A stretch of 64,000 bases of DNA from Archangium sp. GTDB taxonomy: Bacteria > Myxococcota > Myxococcia > Myxococcales > Myxococcaceae. The notes below the pieces were generated by a model. The model saw only the letters and a program-made list of their open reading frames with translations, searched no databases and was not told where the DNA came from. Where the stretch lies: contig JAUYRZ010000084.1 in assembly GCA_030695565.1 (NCBI GenBank), forward strand, positions 40,033 to 104,032. The letters are read 5' to 3'. Positions 34,574 through 43,951 of the stretch are shown here, one piece after another; the stretch's first letter is position 1; every line of letters starts with the position of its first letter. The position numbers and the translations under genes are program-made.

Positions 34574-37500
34574 TCAAGGCGTGGTGTCGCAGCCGGCGTC
34601 GGCGTGCCGGCAGTTGTGCAACGAGCGGGACACCGGCACCTCGTAGACGAACTGCAGCACGTCCTGGCCACCGGACACGTTGATCGACGTGGCCTGGCCT
34701 GCGCCCGGCTCGACGATCATCGCGGAGTACCGCACCTCGCCCGTCTTCGAGACCTGCACCACCGACGCCGGCTCAGGAGGCGGCGCCACGACCGTGCGGC
34801 CCTGCGAGCGGGCGTACGAGCCACCGTCCAGCGGCAGGAAGCCGAAGGCGCAGTTGGGCTGACCGGTGATGAAGTCAGACTGGTAGATGCGGCTGAGCGG
34901 CGTGACGGTGGTCGAACACACGCCGGCGTCGCCACCCGCCGGGGCGAGGTCGCTCCAGAGCACGCAGCTGGCGATGACCGCGCCGCCGCTGGCCGTCTTC
35001 TGGTCGAGCGCGGAGTAGTTGAAGAACCAGCCGAAGTCCGACGCCGTGGCGCCGCCGTCGCAGCTCTGATCAGCCGCGCAGCCGACGTTGGTCACGTTGA
35101 TGAGCTCGCCACTGCCCGGGTTGCTCGTCGAACGATCCGAGACGCGGCGCGCGTCATACTGCTGCGGCGTGATGCCCGAGGTGCCACCCCAGCCGCGGAA
35201 ACCACCGTCAGCCTGCGTGCCGCCGTAGGCCCAGACGCCCACGAAGCGGTTGCTGCCCAGGCCCGAGGTGTCGAGCAGCGAGTTGTCGAGCAGGTCGCTG
35301 AGCGACCGGGTCGAGCTGCCCTCCTGGGTGCAGGTGAAGGCCTCGCCCGTCGAGTCGAGGCCGCACTCGAACTTGACCTTGTTCACCTCGCCCGGGTTGG
35401 GGTTGGGGCCGCTGAGCAGGTTGCAGCTGCCGACCTTCGCCTCTTCGTTCGACGCCTCGACCCGCTTGCTGCCGTTGGTGCCGCACATCTGAACCGACGT
35501 GAGCGCGGTGGTGGGCCCGATGGAGACGTTCTCGTCCAACTTGCCGTGCTCGAAACGGCGGCTCTTCCAGTGCGTCTCCATCTTGCCGATGTCGACCACC
35601 GCGTCTTTGTGCTTGGAGACGAACTTCACGTCGTCGCACCTGGCTTTGGAGCAGGCGAGGGGGTTGTCGAACCGGCAGCTGCCAGGCCCCCGTTCGAGCA
35701 GCGCGTAGCGATTGCCCGTGCCGGCGAAGATGCGCAGCTTGTTGGTGCCCGGTTCGATGGCCGCGGAAGGCAGGTAGAAGAACGGCCCCTTGTTCGAGAC
35801 CGACTTGGCGTTGGGGTCGGGCGTTTCGAAGCCGCCGTCGGGCTGCAACGAGGCGGTCGCGCCGCCCGGCACGCCGTCACGATCCATCTCGTAGGCGCGC
35901 CCCGTGTACCAGTTGCCGATGCGCTTGGTGGTGTTGTCGAAGGTGCCGGGGGTGTGCAGCCGGGACACCCACAGCTGGCCTGACGTGTCACCGAAGAGCG
36001 CGGTGTCGAAGAACCCGTCTTGCTGAGGCGACTCGTTGCTGCCGTAGTCGACCAGGGCCACCGGGGCGCTCACCGAGTGGGTCAGCTCCTTGGCGGGCGC
36101 GTTGAGCCCCGAGGCGCTCTCGTCGAACTCGAACTTCCACCAGAGGTTGTCGCGGCGGCCGTTGATCTGCCCATCCCACGCGTCGACGATGTACACGCCG
36201 CGCCCCTTCTCGAGCGCCGGCGACCAACCACCCGAGAGCGCCACCACCCATCGTTCATGCGTGTCGACGCCGTTGCGCACCACCGGCGTCGCGCTGGCGA
36301 TGTTGCTGGCAGCCGGCAACGACGGGTCGTCGATCAACACCGGGCCGATGGCCGGAGGCTTGGGCGAGATGGAGAGGAAGGTCTTGCCGAAGGTGGCCGC
36401 CTCTTCGCTGCACGGCTGGGGGAACATCCAGCGGAAGCCGGGCTGATCGAGCACCACGCCCCCCGCGGTGTATTGCAGCTCGAGCGCGAGGTAGTGCTTG
36501 CCGCCGCGCCCTTCTGAGACGACCGCCAGGGTGTGGAACTCGTTCTTCTGCTTCACGCCATCGGCCGAGGTGTCGGCCCAGATGTCGCGCACCATGATGT
36601 CGCCATCGACCAGGTACTCGTGGCCGAGCACGCTGTCGGCCAGCTTGGGGAGGAGGTCTGGGGGAATGAAGGCCCACGCCTCGTTACCCGTGCCCTTGTT
36701 GAAGACCGGCGCCGGCTGGCCGCCCACGCAGCTCTCGCTCGTCAACGCGGCGCTCACGAACGCGTGCACCATGCCGTCGTTGGCCCCCACCAGCACCACC
36801 TGCTGCCGGCGGCGCTGCTCGAACACGTACGCCTCGTACGGAGGCAGGCTGGTGATGCCGCACACCGAGCCGGTGACCGTCTGGTTGGGCGAAGGCGTGG
36901 CAGGCACCGTCATGTCTTGCGCGAAGAGCGTGCGGGCACACTGGTTGGACAGACCCAGGTTGCACAAGAAGGGGTCGACCGGGGGGCCCACCACCACCGG
37001 CGACGAGTGGAAGATGTCGCCCAGCACGTTGGCCCGCACCTCGGCACGGTTGCCATCGCCGTCCTGGTCGAACATGTCGGCGCCGTTGACGTAAAGCATC
37101 AAGGCTCGCGCGCAGAGCCGGTCGTAGTCCTTCTGAGCGGGCGTGCTGGGCAGCGTGAAGCCCGTCGCGGTCTGCGCCTGAGACAGCGTCAGGTTCCATT
37201 TCTCGAACAGCTTGCCCAGGAGCGAGGGCGAGGTGGGGCAGTACATCGAGCGACGAATGCCCAGGTACTCCGCCATCTTCAGGTCGTCGGCCTCTGTGCT
37301 GCTGGGCAGAAAACGGGTGATGGTGTCGGTGCTGGTGAAGGCGCCATCGCCGTTGCTGTCGACCACCGTCCACACCTTGCGGTTGGTCACCCCGGCGGCG
37401 AGGTTGCTGACGAGCCGGCCGTTCGCCTCCCAGAAGGGCGCTGCCGGGCCCGAGGGCGTGGGCGAGCCCTTGACGAAGGCGCCATCGGACGCTTCGGTCA

Positions 37501-39280
37501 CGATGTTGCCTGCGGTCGGCGCGGAGCCGCCGTTGTCATCGACGATGAAGACGTCTTCTTTGTCGGAGTCTCCGTTGAGGTCGGCGTCTTCGACGAACTC
37601 GTTGTACTGGTCGAAGCGCCACAGCTTGCCCTGCCAGGCCTCACCGGCCTTGGGCAACATGCGCGGGAGCAACGCGGGAGTGCTCGAGGAGCCCGTCTGC
37701 ACCGCGGCCACGGCCGCCGAGCTGAACGAAGTGGCGCGATTCTGGATGTCGTTGACCGCGCTGGTGATGGCTTGCGAGAGCTCGGTGGCGTTGTCGGCGC
37801 GGAAGAACAGACCGTCGCCAGCGCGCGCGATGCTCTGGAGCATCGGGCTGTTGTCGCCGTACCCGATTGTATAGACGCGCACGTTCTGCTTGCCGACGTA
37901 GTCGGGCCGCAGGTCGGTGTTCGCGAGGAAGAACGCCACGTCATCCATGAAGTTCTTGTTCCCGTTGTCGGGGCCCTGCGGGTAGGCGCCCGTGTCGCAC
38001 CCACACTTGGTCCCGCCGAACTGGTCGCAGTAGTTCACGCCGCCCGAGGGCGCGGTGTTGGGGCACGTACCGCCTGCGCCGGGCGCGAAGGTGAGCGCGG
38101 TGCCGTCGGGGTGTTTCACGCCGGCGTCGATGAGGATCTGCATCATGCGCGACTGGGGCACCGAGTTGTCCGCGAAGGGCGCGCCGTCGGTGAGCACCAC
38201 CACCGCGGTCTGCTGGCAGGGCCAGCACACCGACAACTGCTGGCCACCCGACTCGAAGGTCATGCCGCTGAGCCACATGTTGACGCCGTCAGTCCAACCG
38301 CTGGAGCCCGGGTAGTTGGTGGGCACCGAGAACGAGTTGGTGAACCAGGTGTTCCACTGCGTCTGGGTGGAGAAGTAGGCCCCGATGCCGAAGAGCGCCT
38401 CGCCGATGGAGCGTTCGTTGTTGGTGAACTCCACCTGGTTGATCTGCGAGCGCAGGTCGTTGCGCAGGGTGCCGCCGCCCGCGCCCGAGCCGGCCCCTTC
38501 ATCCCAGGGGAAGGCGCGGTTGCAGTTCGGCTTGATGGGGTGAATCTGGGTGGGCTCGTCGTAGAAGCCGGTGTTCGGCCCGAAGATGGTGATGCCCATG
38601 CGCACGTTGCCCACGTTGGAGATGGCGTCTTTGAGCACCTTGCGCGCGACCACGAACTTGGGCGGCTGCACGTTGAGCACCCGGCCGCTGAGCACCCAGC
38701 GATCGCTGCTGCCCTTGTACCAGCCCGTCGAGGCCAGGCACGCAACGCAGGTCGCCCCGAAGCCGTACTTGCCGCAGGCCGTGCTGGCGCTGCTGTCACT
38801 CTGGGTGGCCTTGAAGCTGCTGTCGAGCGACCAGGGGGTGTGCGTGCCTTTGATGGGCAGCTGTTTGCGCAACGAGACGTAGTACCTCGTGGGGTCGAAG
38901 AACTCCGTGCCCGAGCCCGAGAAGTTGGTGTCGGGGTCGACGGGGATGATGCCGTTGATCGCCGGGTCGGCGCTGAGCAGGTTGAAGAACGACATGCCGG
39001 CCGTCAGCGCCGGGTCGGTGCACCCATCGGCGCCAGTGGGCAGCTGCACCGGGTACTCCTGCATCGAGTCGTTGGTGCCCAGCAGGAACATCACGTTGGG
39101 CGGGCCCCCGGCGGCCGAGAAGAAGGTCTCGTCGCTGCCCTTGTTGGGGTTGAGCTGGGTCTCGAGCCGCGAGGTCGACTGCACGCAGCAGGCCCCGTTG
39201 TCGATGGCCAGCGCCCGGGTTGAGGCGGTGAGCGAGGCACAGGTGGCGAGGGCGAGCGCGAAGCGGAGTGGGGTTCTCAT
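34574..39280 (-). CDS. pilY1: Type IV pilus tip/assembly protein PilY1
   Basis: 1568-residue PilY1/PilC-type protein: signal peptide (MRTPLRFALALATCASLTAS), N-terminal von Willebrand A-like region (about 60-500) and C-terminal PilY1 beta-propeller (about 760-1330: QQVVLVGANDGMVHAFVSAA, WVVALSGGWSPALEKGRGVY). PilY1 primes pilus assembly with the minor pilins and acts as tip adhesin and surface sensor. The VWA MIDAS appears degenerate: the expected Asp of D-x-S-x-S is Gly in VMFLLGTNDSMQE. Ca-binding EF-hand-like loops occur at EDADLNGDSDKEDV, VVDSNGDGAFTSTD and FDQDGDGNRAEV. Many cysteine pairs occur in the first third. Last main gene of fimU-pilV-pilW-pilX-pilY1; ATG 39280 is 3 bases from the pilX stop. 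Confidence 0.93.
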   Translation of the reverse strand: MRTPLRFALALATCASLTASTRALAIDNGACCVQSTSRLETQLNPNKGSDETFFSAAGGPPNVMFLLGTNDSMQEYPVQLPTGADGCTDPALTAGMSFFNLLSADPAINGIIPVDPDTNFSGSGTEFFDPTRYYVSLRKQLPIKGTHTPWSLDSSFKATQSDSSASTACGKYGFGATCVACLASTGWYKGSSDRWVLSGRVLNVQPPKFVVARKVLKDAISNVGNVRMGITIFGPNTGFYDEPTQIHPIKPNCNRAFPWDEGAGSGAGGGTLRNDLRSQINQVEFTNNERSIGEALFGIGAYFSTQTQWNTWFTNSFSVPTNYPGSSGWTDGVNMWLSGMTFESGGQQLSVCWPCQQTAVVVLTDGAPFADNSVPQSRMMQILIDAGVKHPDGTALTFAPGAGGTCPNTAPSGGVNYCDQFGGTKCGCDTGAYPQGPDNGNKNFMDDVAFFLANTDLRPDYVGKQNVRVYTIGYGDNSPMLQSIARAGDGLFFRADNATELSQAITSAVNDIQNRATSFSSAAVAAVQTGSSSTPALLPRMLPKAGEAWQGKLWRFDQYNEFVEDADLNGDSDKEDVFIVDDNGGSAPTAGNIVTEASDGAFVKGSPTPSGPAAPFWEANGRLVSNLAAGVTNRKVWTVVDSNGDGAFTSTDTITRFLPSSTEADDLKMAEYLGIRRSMYCPTSPSLLGKLFEKWNLTLSQAQTATGFTLPSTPAQKDYDRLCARALMLYVNGADMFDQDGDGNRAEVRANVLGDIFHSSPVVVGPPVDPFLCNLGLSNQCARTLFAQDMTVPATPSPNQTVTGSVCGITSLPPYEAYVFEQRRRQQVVLVGANDGMVHAFVSAALTSESCVGGQPAPVFNKGTGNEAWAFIPPDLLPKLADSVLGHEYLVDGDIMVRDIWADTSADGVKQKNEFHTLAVVSEGRGGKHYLALELQYTAGGVVLDQPGFRWMFPQPCSEEAATFGKTFLSISPKPPAIGPVLIDDPSLPAASNIASATPVVRNGVDTHERWVVALSGGWSPALEKGRGVYIVDAWDGQINGRRDNLWWKFEFDESASGLNAPAKELTHSVSAPVALVDYGSNESPQQDGFFDTALFGDTSGQLWVSRLHTPGTFDNTTKRIGNWYTGRAYEMDRDGVPGGATASLQPDGGFETPDPNAKSVSNKGPFFYLPSAAIEPGTNKLRIFAGTGNRYALLERGPGSCRFDNPLACSKARCDDVKFVSKHKDAVVDIGKMETHWKSRRFEHGKLDENVSIGPTTALTSVQMCGTNGSKRVEASNEEAKVGSCNLLSGPNPNPGEVNKVKFECGLDSTGEAFTCTQEGSSTRSLSDLLDNSLLDTSGLGSNRFVGVWAYGGTQADGGFRGWGGTSGITPQQYDARRVSDRSTSNPGSGELINVTNVGCAADQSCDGGATASDFGWFFNYSALDQKTASGGAVIASCVLWSDLAPAGGDAGVCSTTVTPLSRIYQSDFITGQPNCAFGFLPLDGGSYARSQGRTVVAPPPEPASVVQVSKTGEVRYSAMIVEPGAGQATSINVSGGQDVLQFVYEVPVSRSLHNCRHADAGCDTTP

Positions 39281-39283
39281 CGG

Positions 39284-39781
39284 TTAGATCCCATGACGGA
39301 AGGTGAACTCGACTTCGCTCTGAGCGTTCGAGACGGGGTGTCTGCAGGTGACGACCACGCGGTAGTACTCACCGCCCAGCGTGGTCTGCGAAATCGTGTT
39401 GGCCACGTCGCGCACCTGGTAGCGCGAAGAGCCCATCACCGTCGAATCGAGCTTCACGATCACCGGCTGCAACGCGAGGCTGTCGTAGTGCGCGGTGCGC
39501 AGCTGCTTGTTGGTGGCCGCGCTGTCGCTGTCGGGGATGATGACGGTGCTCAAGGTCAACCCGCCGGTGGGCGTGCCGAAGGTGCGCAGCTTGCTCAAGA
39601 TGAGCTTGCGACCGGTGTTGGCGCAGGCCTGCAGCTCGTCGGCGCGCGCCTTCGACACGGCGGCTTCCCGGTTGGTGCCGGTGAACTGAATCGCAGCAGC
39701 GACGATCATCATCAACACGGCCAGCGCGATGAGCGTCATCAACAGCGCGTTTCCGCGCGTACGCAAGGTCACGGAGTTCAC
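39284..39781 (-). CDS. pilX: Minor pilin PilX-like
   Basis: 165-residue protein between pilW and pilY1. The N-terminus (RTRGNALLMTLIALAVLMMI then VAAAIQFTGTN) is a prepilin-like hydrophobic helix after a short basic leader, but lacks the classical G-F-T-L-x-E box and the Glu5, as in PilX/GspK-type minor pilins. The C-terminal domain contains one disulfide-capable pair (ACANTGRK ... VVTCRHP). Start GTG 39781 lies 5 bases after the pilW stop. Expected to sit at the pilus tip complex with PilV, PilW, FimU and PilY1. The symbol is assigned from position and topology. Confidence 0.75.
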   Translation of the reverse strand: MNSVTLRTRGNALLMTLIALAVLMMIVAAAIQFTGTNREAAVSKARADELQACANTGRKLILSKLRTFGTPTGGLTLSTVIIPDSDSAATNKQLRTAHYDSLALQPVIVKLDSTVMGSSRYQVRDVANTISQTTLGGEYYRVVVTCRHPVSNAQSEVEFTFRHGI

Positions 39782-39786
39782 TTGGT

Positions 39787-40992
39787 TCAGCCTCCCCAGG
39801 AGTTCATGTCGTTGACGACCCCCGTGGCGCGCAGCGACGGCATGAAGTTGCTGCGCGACAGCAGGTTGGGCGTGTTGATCGTGGTGTGAAAGAGCGAGCG
39901 TTTGAAGCCGTCGCTGCCCGGCGTGTAGACGGGCGAGTTGAACAGGCTGCCCGTCTGAAACTCGGTGCGGCCGTTGGGCAGGTTGCGCGTCGAACGCAGC
40001 ACCACCGCCACGTGCACCGAGCGGATGTTCGCCGGGTGCGCGGTGAAGCGGGGCAGCTGTTCGTAGCCGGTGCGGTAGTCGGGCCTGGTGCCCAGGACGC
40101 CGGTGGGCTGCGCGAAGAAGCTCTCGCCAGGCACATCACCCACGATGAAGTTCGAGTTGCCCGCGGCGTCGGGGGCGGCCTGGCAGCAGGTCAGGCCGGG
40201 CCGCGCGCGGTTCATGCCGAAAGCGACCTGGAAGTTCTCCACGTCGGGCGCGATGGGGTCGAAGTTGTCGAGGGTGAGGTCGGTCACGCTGGCCTCGAGG
40301 TTGCGGAAAGAGACCAGCCACGGGCGGCCCGCCAGGTTGACGACGCGCAGCCGGTGCTCCTGAATCAGGAAGACCCACGGCGAGCTGGCGCCGGTCTGGG
40401 TGAGGCAGGGCGCGCTGCTGGTGATGAAGGGGCCCGCCGCGTTGGTCACAGTGATGGTGGTGGCGGTGGGCCCAGGCGTGCCCACCACCCGCACCATGGT
40501 GTAGTCGGCGCCGCCGCGGCAGCCGACCATCAGCAGCTTGCCGGTGGGCAGTTGCATGCCGAGCGCCGCGTCGAGGGTGACCTGGGTGTTGCCCGAGTTG
40601 AGCCGCCCCGCGCGCAGGAACGCCGGGTCGCGAAAGCGGAAGGCGAGGTCGTCGGAGAGGGTGCGCGCGGCCGGGCCCGGCAGGGGCTTCTGGGTGAACG
40701 TGGTGGTGAAGGAGACCGCCTGCACGTCCTGGTTGTCGCGGCTCTGGGTGCCGGCCACGTCGAAGGCGACGCGCGGGTCGAGGCCGTAGCCCGCCAGCGG
40801 GAGCACCCGCTCGAGGAACAACATGGTGCCGCGGCCGTTCTCGGTGATGATCTTCACCTCGGTCTCGGCCTGGTAGCTGCGCTGCACGCCGATGAAGATG
40901 GCCACCACCGCGGTCATCACGATGCTGGTGACCACCAGGCCCACGAGGAGCTCGGCCAGGGTGAAGCCTCTGCTGCGATGCGAGGTGTTCAT
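39787..40992 (-). CDS. pilW: Minor pilin PilW-like
   Basis: 401-residue type IV prepilin with leader MNTSHRSRG cleaved before FTLAELLVGLVVTSIVMTAV (Glu at position 5 of the mature pilin). The large globular domain is rich in beta strands and has few cysteines (GCRGGADYTM, APCLTQTG, LTCCQAAPD). It is larger than the PilW of Pseudomonas (about 270 residues). Fourth from the promoter end of the five-gene pilus-tip cluster; ATG 40992. Processed by the prepilin peptidase PilD, which is not in the window. Confidence 0.85.
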   Translation of the reverse strand: MNTSHRSRGFTLAELLVGLVVTSIVMTAVVAIFIGVQRSYQAETEVKIITENGRGTMLFLERVLPLAGYGLDPRVAFDVAGTQSRDNQDVQAVSFTTTFTQKPLPGPAARTLSDDLAFRFRDPAFLRAGRLNSGNTQVTLDAALGMQLPTGKLLMVGCRGGADYTMVRVVGTPGPTATTITVTNAAGPFITSSAPCLTQTGASSPWVFLIQEHRLRVVNLAGRPWLVSFRNLEASVTDLTLDNFDPIAPDVENFQVAFGMNRARPGLTCCQAAPDAAGNSNFIVGDVPGESFFAQPTGVLGTRPDYRTGYEQLPRFTAHPANIRSVHVAVVLRSTRNLPNGRTEFQTGSLFNSPVYTPGSDGFKRSLFHTTINTPNLLSRSNFMPSLRATGVVNDMNSWGG

Positions 40993-40996
40993 GGCT

Positions 40997-41554
40997 TTAG
41001 AAGTCCAGGTTCGTCTGGTTGGTGGTGGTGTCGTAGATGGCGGTGAAGCGCTTGACGACGCGCACCTGCCCGCCGTCTTTCCACCCGACGTTGACGGCGA
41101 CGTACATCACCTCGGGGTTGGTGCTCCTGTAGACGGCGATCAACCGCTTGTACGTCGTTCCGTCGACGTTCAGCTTGTAGCCGGGCGTCATCGAGTGAAA
41201 GACCGAGTTCGCCGGGGCATCGAAGTCGACGTAGCAGGGGGTGTAACCCTGCAGCGCCAACGCCGAGGTGGTGTACGGCAGGTCACCCTGGAACGTCGGC
41301 AGCGGGTTGGTGGTCGGGCACTGGCCCCCCATGAACAGACCCGTCGAGGCCGTGAGCAGGCGTGCCCGGCCCTGCTGCTCGATGGAAGCCATCAGCTCCT
41401 GCGCGATGATGGAGGCGCGGGTGTGGCGGTTGGCCATCGAGTTCTGCACCGAGGCGATGGTGAGCCCCTGGAGCACGCCCACCATGCCCACCAGCAGAAT
41501 CACCGTGGAGATGAGCCCTTCGATCAACGTGACGCCGCGGCGGGAGGTTCTCAT
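40997..41554 (-). CDS. pilV: Minor pilin PilV-like
   Basis: 185-residue prepilin: leader MRTSRRG, then VTLIEGLISTVILLVGMVGV, with Glu5 present and an Ile-Glu-Gly start typical of PilV/GspI-type pilins. The globular part carries QQGRARLLTASTG and a Cys pair (GGQCPTTNP, TPCYVDFDA). ATG 41554 directly follows the fimU stop (TGAATG), so translation is coupled. Role: one of the priming minor pilins of the type IV pilus. Confidence 0.85.
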   Translation of the reverse strand: MRTSRRGVTLIEGLISTVILLVGMVGVLQGLTIASVQNSMANRHTRASIIAQELMASIEQQGRARLLTASTGLFMGGQCPTTNPLPTFQGDLPYTTSALALQGYTPCYVDFDAPANSVFHSMTPGYKLNVDGTTYKRLIAVYRSTNPEVMYVAVNVGWKDGGQVRVVKRFTAIYDTTTNQTNLDF

Positions 41555-42265
41555 TCACTTCACCAGGGTGACGAGACCGGTCGCGCCGACCAGTCCGAAG
41601 AGGAAGGAGTTGCTCGCATTGTCCACGCCCTGCACCGCGATGCCTGCGACCCGCTGGGCGACCGGCAGGCCCGTCTGATCGAGGAACCGCAGCTGCTGCT
41701 CACCGGTGAAGACCACCGCCCCGCGGATGGCGCCGCAGAAGCTGCAACCGTTGGTGTCGGCCGCGGTGCCGATCGCGGTGAAGGGCGGCGCGAAGGCGGT
41801 GGTGTCTTTGCCGAAGCGGGCGTTCTTCTTGGGGTAGTCGTCGAGGTAGATGGCCTGCACGAAGCGGTCGGTGCTGCCGGTGCGCGGGGTGAAGGCGGCG
41901 GGCGAGAAGTTGGCGAAGCCGCAGTCGAGCGTGCCCGAGCCGTTGCACACGCCGGTGCTGGTGAGGAAGTCGCCGTTGCCGTCTTCGTAGACGAACACGG
42001 CGCCCCGGCCGCCGGTGGTGGTGGTGGCCGCGGTCTTGTCCCAGCGGGGGTAGATGATGACGTACACGTCACTGCCGCGCTGCTCGGCGCGGGCCCGGGC
42101 GCCCTGGAGCAGGCTGCTCAGGTCGGAGGCCGCGTTCTGGGTGGCGTTGCGCGCGCCGATCTGCGTGGCCGTGACGGCGGCCATCGACGTCACGATGCCG
42201 ATGATGGCAACCACCACCATGATCTCGAGGAGGGTGAAGCCGGAGCGGGAGGGACGGATCTTCAT
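41555..42265 (-). CDS. fimU: Minor pilin FimU/GspH-like
   Basis: 236-residue prepilin of the GspH/FimT type and first gene of the pilus-tip operon. Leader MKIRPSRSG, then FTLLEIMVVVAIIGIVTSMA (mature Glu5). The globular domain includes SSLLQGARARAEQRGSDVYV, a hallmark of GspH/FimU, and a Cys-x-x-Cys (GCSFCGAIRG). ATG 42265 fits the leader peptide; the open frame extends far upstream without function. The promoter must lie in 42266-42449, a region shared with the divergent lipoprotein gene, where I see no clear sigma-54 -24/-12 element. Confidence 0.85.
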   Translation of the reverse strand: MKIRPSRSGFTLLEIMVVVAIIGIVTSMAAVTATQIGARNATQNAASDLSSLLQGARARAEQRGSDVYVIIYPRWDKTAATTTTGGRGAVFVYEDGNGDFLTSTGVCNGSGTLDCGFANFSPAAFTPRTGSTDRFVQAIYLDDYPKKNARFGKDTTAFAPPFTAIGTAADTNGCSFCGAIRGAVVFTGEQQLRFLDQTGLPVAQRVAGIAVQGVDNASNSFLFGLVGATGLVTLVK

Positions 42266-42449
42266 GGCGGGGCGCACCTGAGCAAGCGACGATCCCGTCT
42301 TCCGGCCCTCAGAATCCGTCCACTTGGCGCGCCCAAACCCCTCTGCTCGCAAAGAGGTCAGCAACATTTTGCATAGTGGCCGTGTCGGCCGGTGTGGGCC
42401 GCGGTCGGCAACTTGCGTGTGTGCAAGAGCAGGGAGACAGTCGGCGATC

Positions 42450-43175
42450 ATGAGAACCCCTGTGGTCTTGTTGCTCTGCTTGGTGGCCGCTTTGTCGCTG
42501 ACGGCGTGCCGGAAGAAGTCGAGCCCCGAGTTCTTCAAGTTGGAGTCTCAACAATCGATCCTCGTCTCGCGCGACGGCGACGAGGCCTGGTCGTCACCCG
42601 AGATGGACGCAGTGCTCAACGGCCTGCAGGCCATTCCTGAAGACGCGATGGAGAAGCCGCGCGCGCAGGCCCTCGCGGCGCGCATCGTGGCCGAACAGAC
42701 CCGCTTGAAAGCCGAACAGAACCGGCCGCCGCCGCCGGCTCCGGTCAATCCCTTCGCGGACCGGGTGCCCATGGCCGAGCGGCCCGCGCCTGTGCCCGAC
42801 CCGGAGACGCCGGAGGCGCTCGAAGGGGTGGATGCGGGCGAAGGGCCTGATCAGCCCTGGCCGGGCATGGCGGAGTCGCTCTTCGTCACCCGCTTCGGTT
42901 CGTGTTTCGCGCCGGGCCCCAAAGCGGTGTTGCCCGATGCGCGACCGGCGAGCGCGTACGTGCTGGCGGCGAGCCCTGCCTGCCAGAAGCAGTTTGGCCC
43001 CGGGAAGATCAGCTTCCTGTTCACTGACAAGGGCCTGTGGGGCAAAGCGACCGAGACGCTCGAGATCCGCGATGCGGGCATCATCGTGTTGCCGGCCACG
43101 CCTGCGCCGCCGCCGCCACCGCCCCTGCCGACCATCATCACCGTGCCGGGAGCGCCGTTACCGGAAGGCTACTGA
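42450..43175 (+). CDS. Hypothetical lipoprotein, Pro-rich
   Basis: 241-residue predicted lipoprotein (MRTPVVLLLCLVAALSLTAC, lipobox SLTAC) with an AGGGAGA ribosome-binding site 12 bases before ATG 42450. After a helical region (EDAMEKPRAQALAARIVAEQ) there is a Pro-rich stretch (NRPPPPAPVNPF), a domain of about 90 residues with a C-x(n)-C pair (GSCFAPGPK ... SPACQKQFG), and a Pro-rich tail (PATPAPPPPPPLPTIITVPG). Divergent from the pilus-tip operon, so possibly linked to pili or secretion, but I do not recognise the family. Confidence 0.7.
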   Translation: MRTPVVLLLCLVAALSLTACRKKSSPEFFKLESQQSILVSRDGDEAWSSPEMDAVLNGLQAIPEDAMEKPRAQALAARIVAEQTRLKAEQNRPPPPAPVNPFADRVPMAERPAPVPDPETPEALEGVDAGEGPDQPWPGMAESLFVTRFGSCFAPGPKAVLPDARPASAYVLAASPACQKQFGPGKISFLFTDKGLWGKATETLEIRDAGIIVLPATPAPPPPPPLPTIITVPGAPLPEGY

Positions 43176-43198
43176 CGATCCTGACTCCGGGTGAGGGC

Positions 43199-43894
43199 CT
43201 ATTTCATCCCGACGAACAGCGTCTGCACGTCGTCATCTTCATCGATCTCCGCGAGGAACTTCTCCACCTGGGCCAGGTGTTCGGGCGCCACGGTGACCGG
43301 GTTCTTCGCTCTCCACACCAGGGCTGCCGACTCGACCTTCCACCCCGCCGCCTCCAGGGCCTTGCGCACGGCGTCGAGATCAGTCGGCTCGGTGTAGAAG
43401 TGCGTCACGCCCTCTTCGCCCACCTCGAGATCCTGCGCGCCCGCTTCGATGGCCGCGGTCTCCGGGTCTGAGCCCGCCGGCCCCTTCGCGTCGATGGCGC
43501 CCAGCCGGCTGAAGTCCCACGAGATGGCGCCGGTGGCGGCGATCTGCCCGTTGCGGAAGTGCTGGCGGATGTTGCTGGCGGTGCGGGTGCGGTTGTCGGT
43601 GAGGCACTCCACGATGATCGGCACCTGGTGCGGCGCGAAGCCTTCGTAGGTGACCGTCTCGTAGTTCACTTCTTCGTCGAGCTGACCCGAGCCCTTCTTG
43701 ATCACCCGCTCCAGGGTGTCTTTGGTCATGCTGACCTTCTTGGCGAACTCGATGGCGATGCGCAGGCGCGCGTTGGTCGACGGATCAGCCCCGGCCTTGG
43801 CGGCCATCAGGAGCTCCTTGGCGGCCTTGCTCAGGAGCTTGCCCTTGGCGGCCGAGTTCGCCTCTTTGCCCTTCAGCTTCCATTGTGCGCCCAT
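43199..43894 (-). CDS. yebC: YebC/PmpR-family regulatory protein
   Basis: 231-residue member of the YebC/TACO1 family. Recent work on family members supports a translation-factor role on proline-rich stretches as well as the older DNA-binding annotation. Signatures: MGAQWKLKGKEANSAAKGKL (an altered form of the usual GHSKWANIK start), IEFAKKVSMTKDTLERVIKK, ETVTYEGFAPHQVPIIVECL, DNRTRTASNIRQHF and an acidic C-terminus (AEIDEDDDVQTLFVGM). The family is normally near ruvC; here it stands between a lipoprotein and an outer-membrane protein gene. Start ATG 43894. Confidence 0.92.
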   Translation of the reverse strand: MGAQWKLKGKEANSAAKGKLLSKAAKELLMAAKAGADPSTNARLRIAIEFAKKVSMTKDTLERVIKKGSGQLDEEVNYETVTYEGFAPHQVPIIVECLTDNRTRTASNIRQHFRNGQIAATGAISWDFSRLGAIDAKGPAGSDPETAAIEAGAQDLEVGEEGVTHFYTEPTDLDAVRKALEAAGWKVESAALVWRAKNPVTVAPEHLAQVEKFLAEIDEDDDVQTLFVGMK

Positions 43895-43951
43895 GGCCGG
43901 GAGTTACCCGATTTGGGTGGGCTCCCGCCACGGCGATTCAAGGCGCCCGAT

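Noticed and set aside
36533..39223. 896-codon plus-strand frame opposite pilY1
   Set aside because: Shadow of pilY1; Val/Arg/His-rich composition with no motif.
42266..42449. Sigma-54 promoter for the pilus-tip operon
   Set aside because: I could not find a GG-N10-GC element at proper distance; the GC dinucleotides present are not in the -24/-12 layout.
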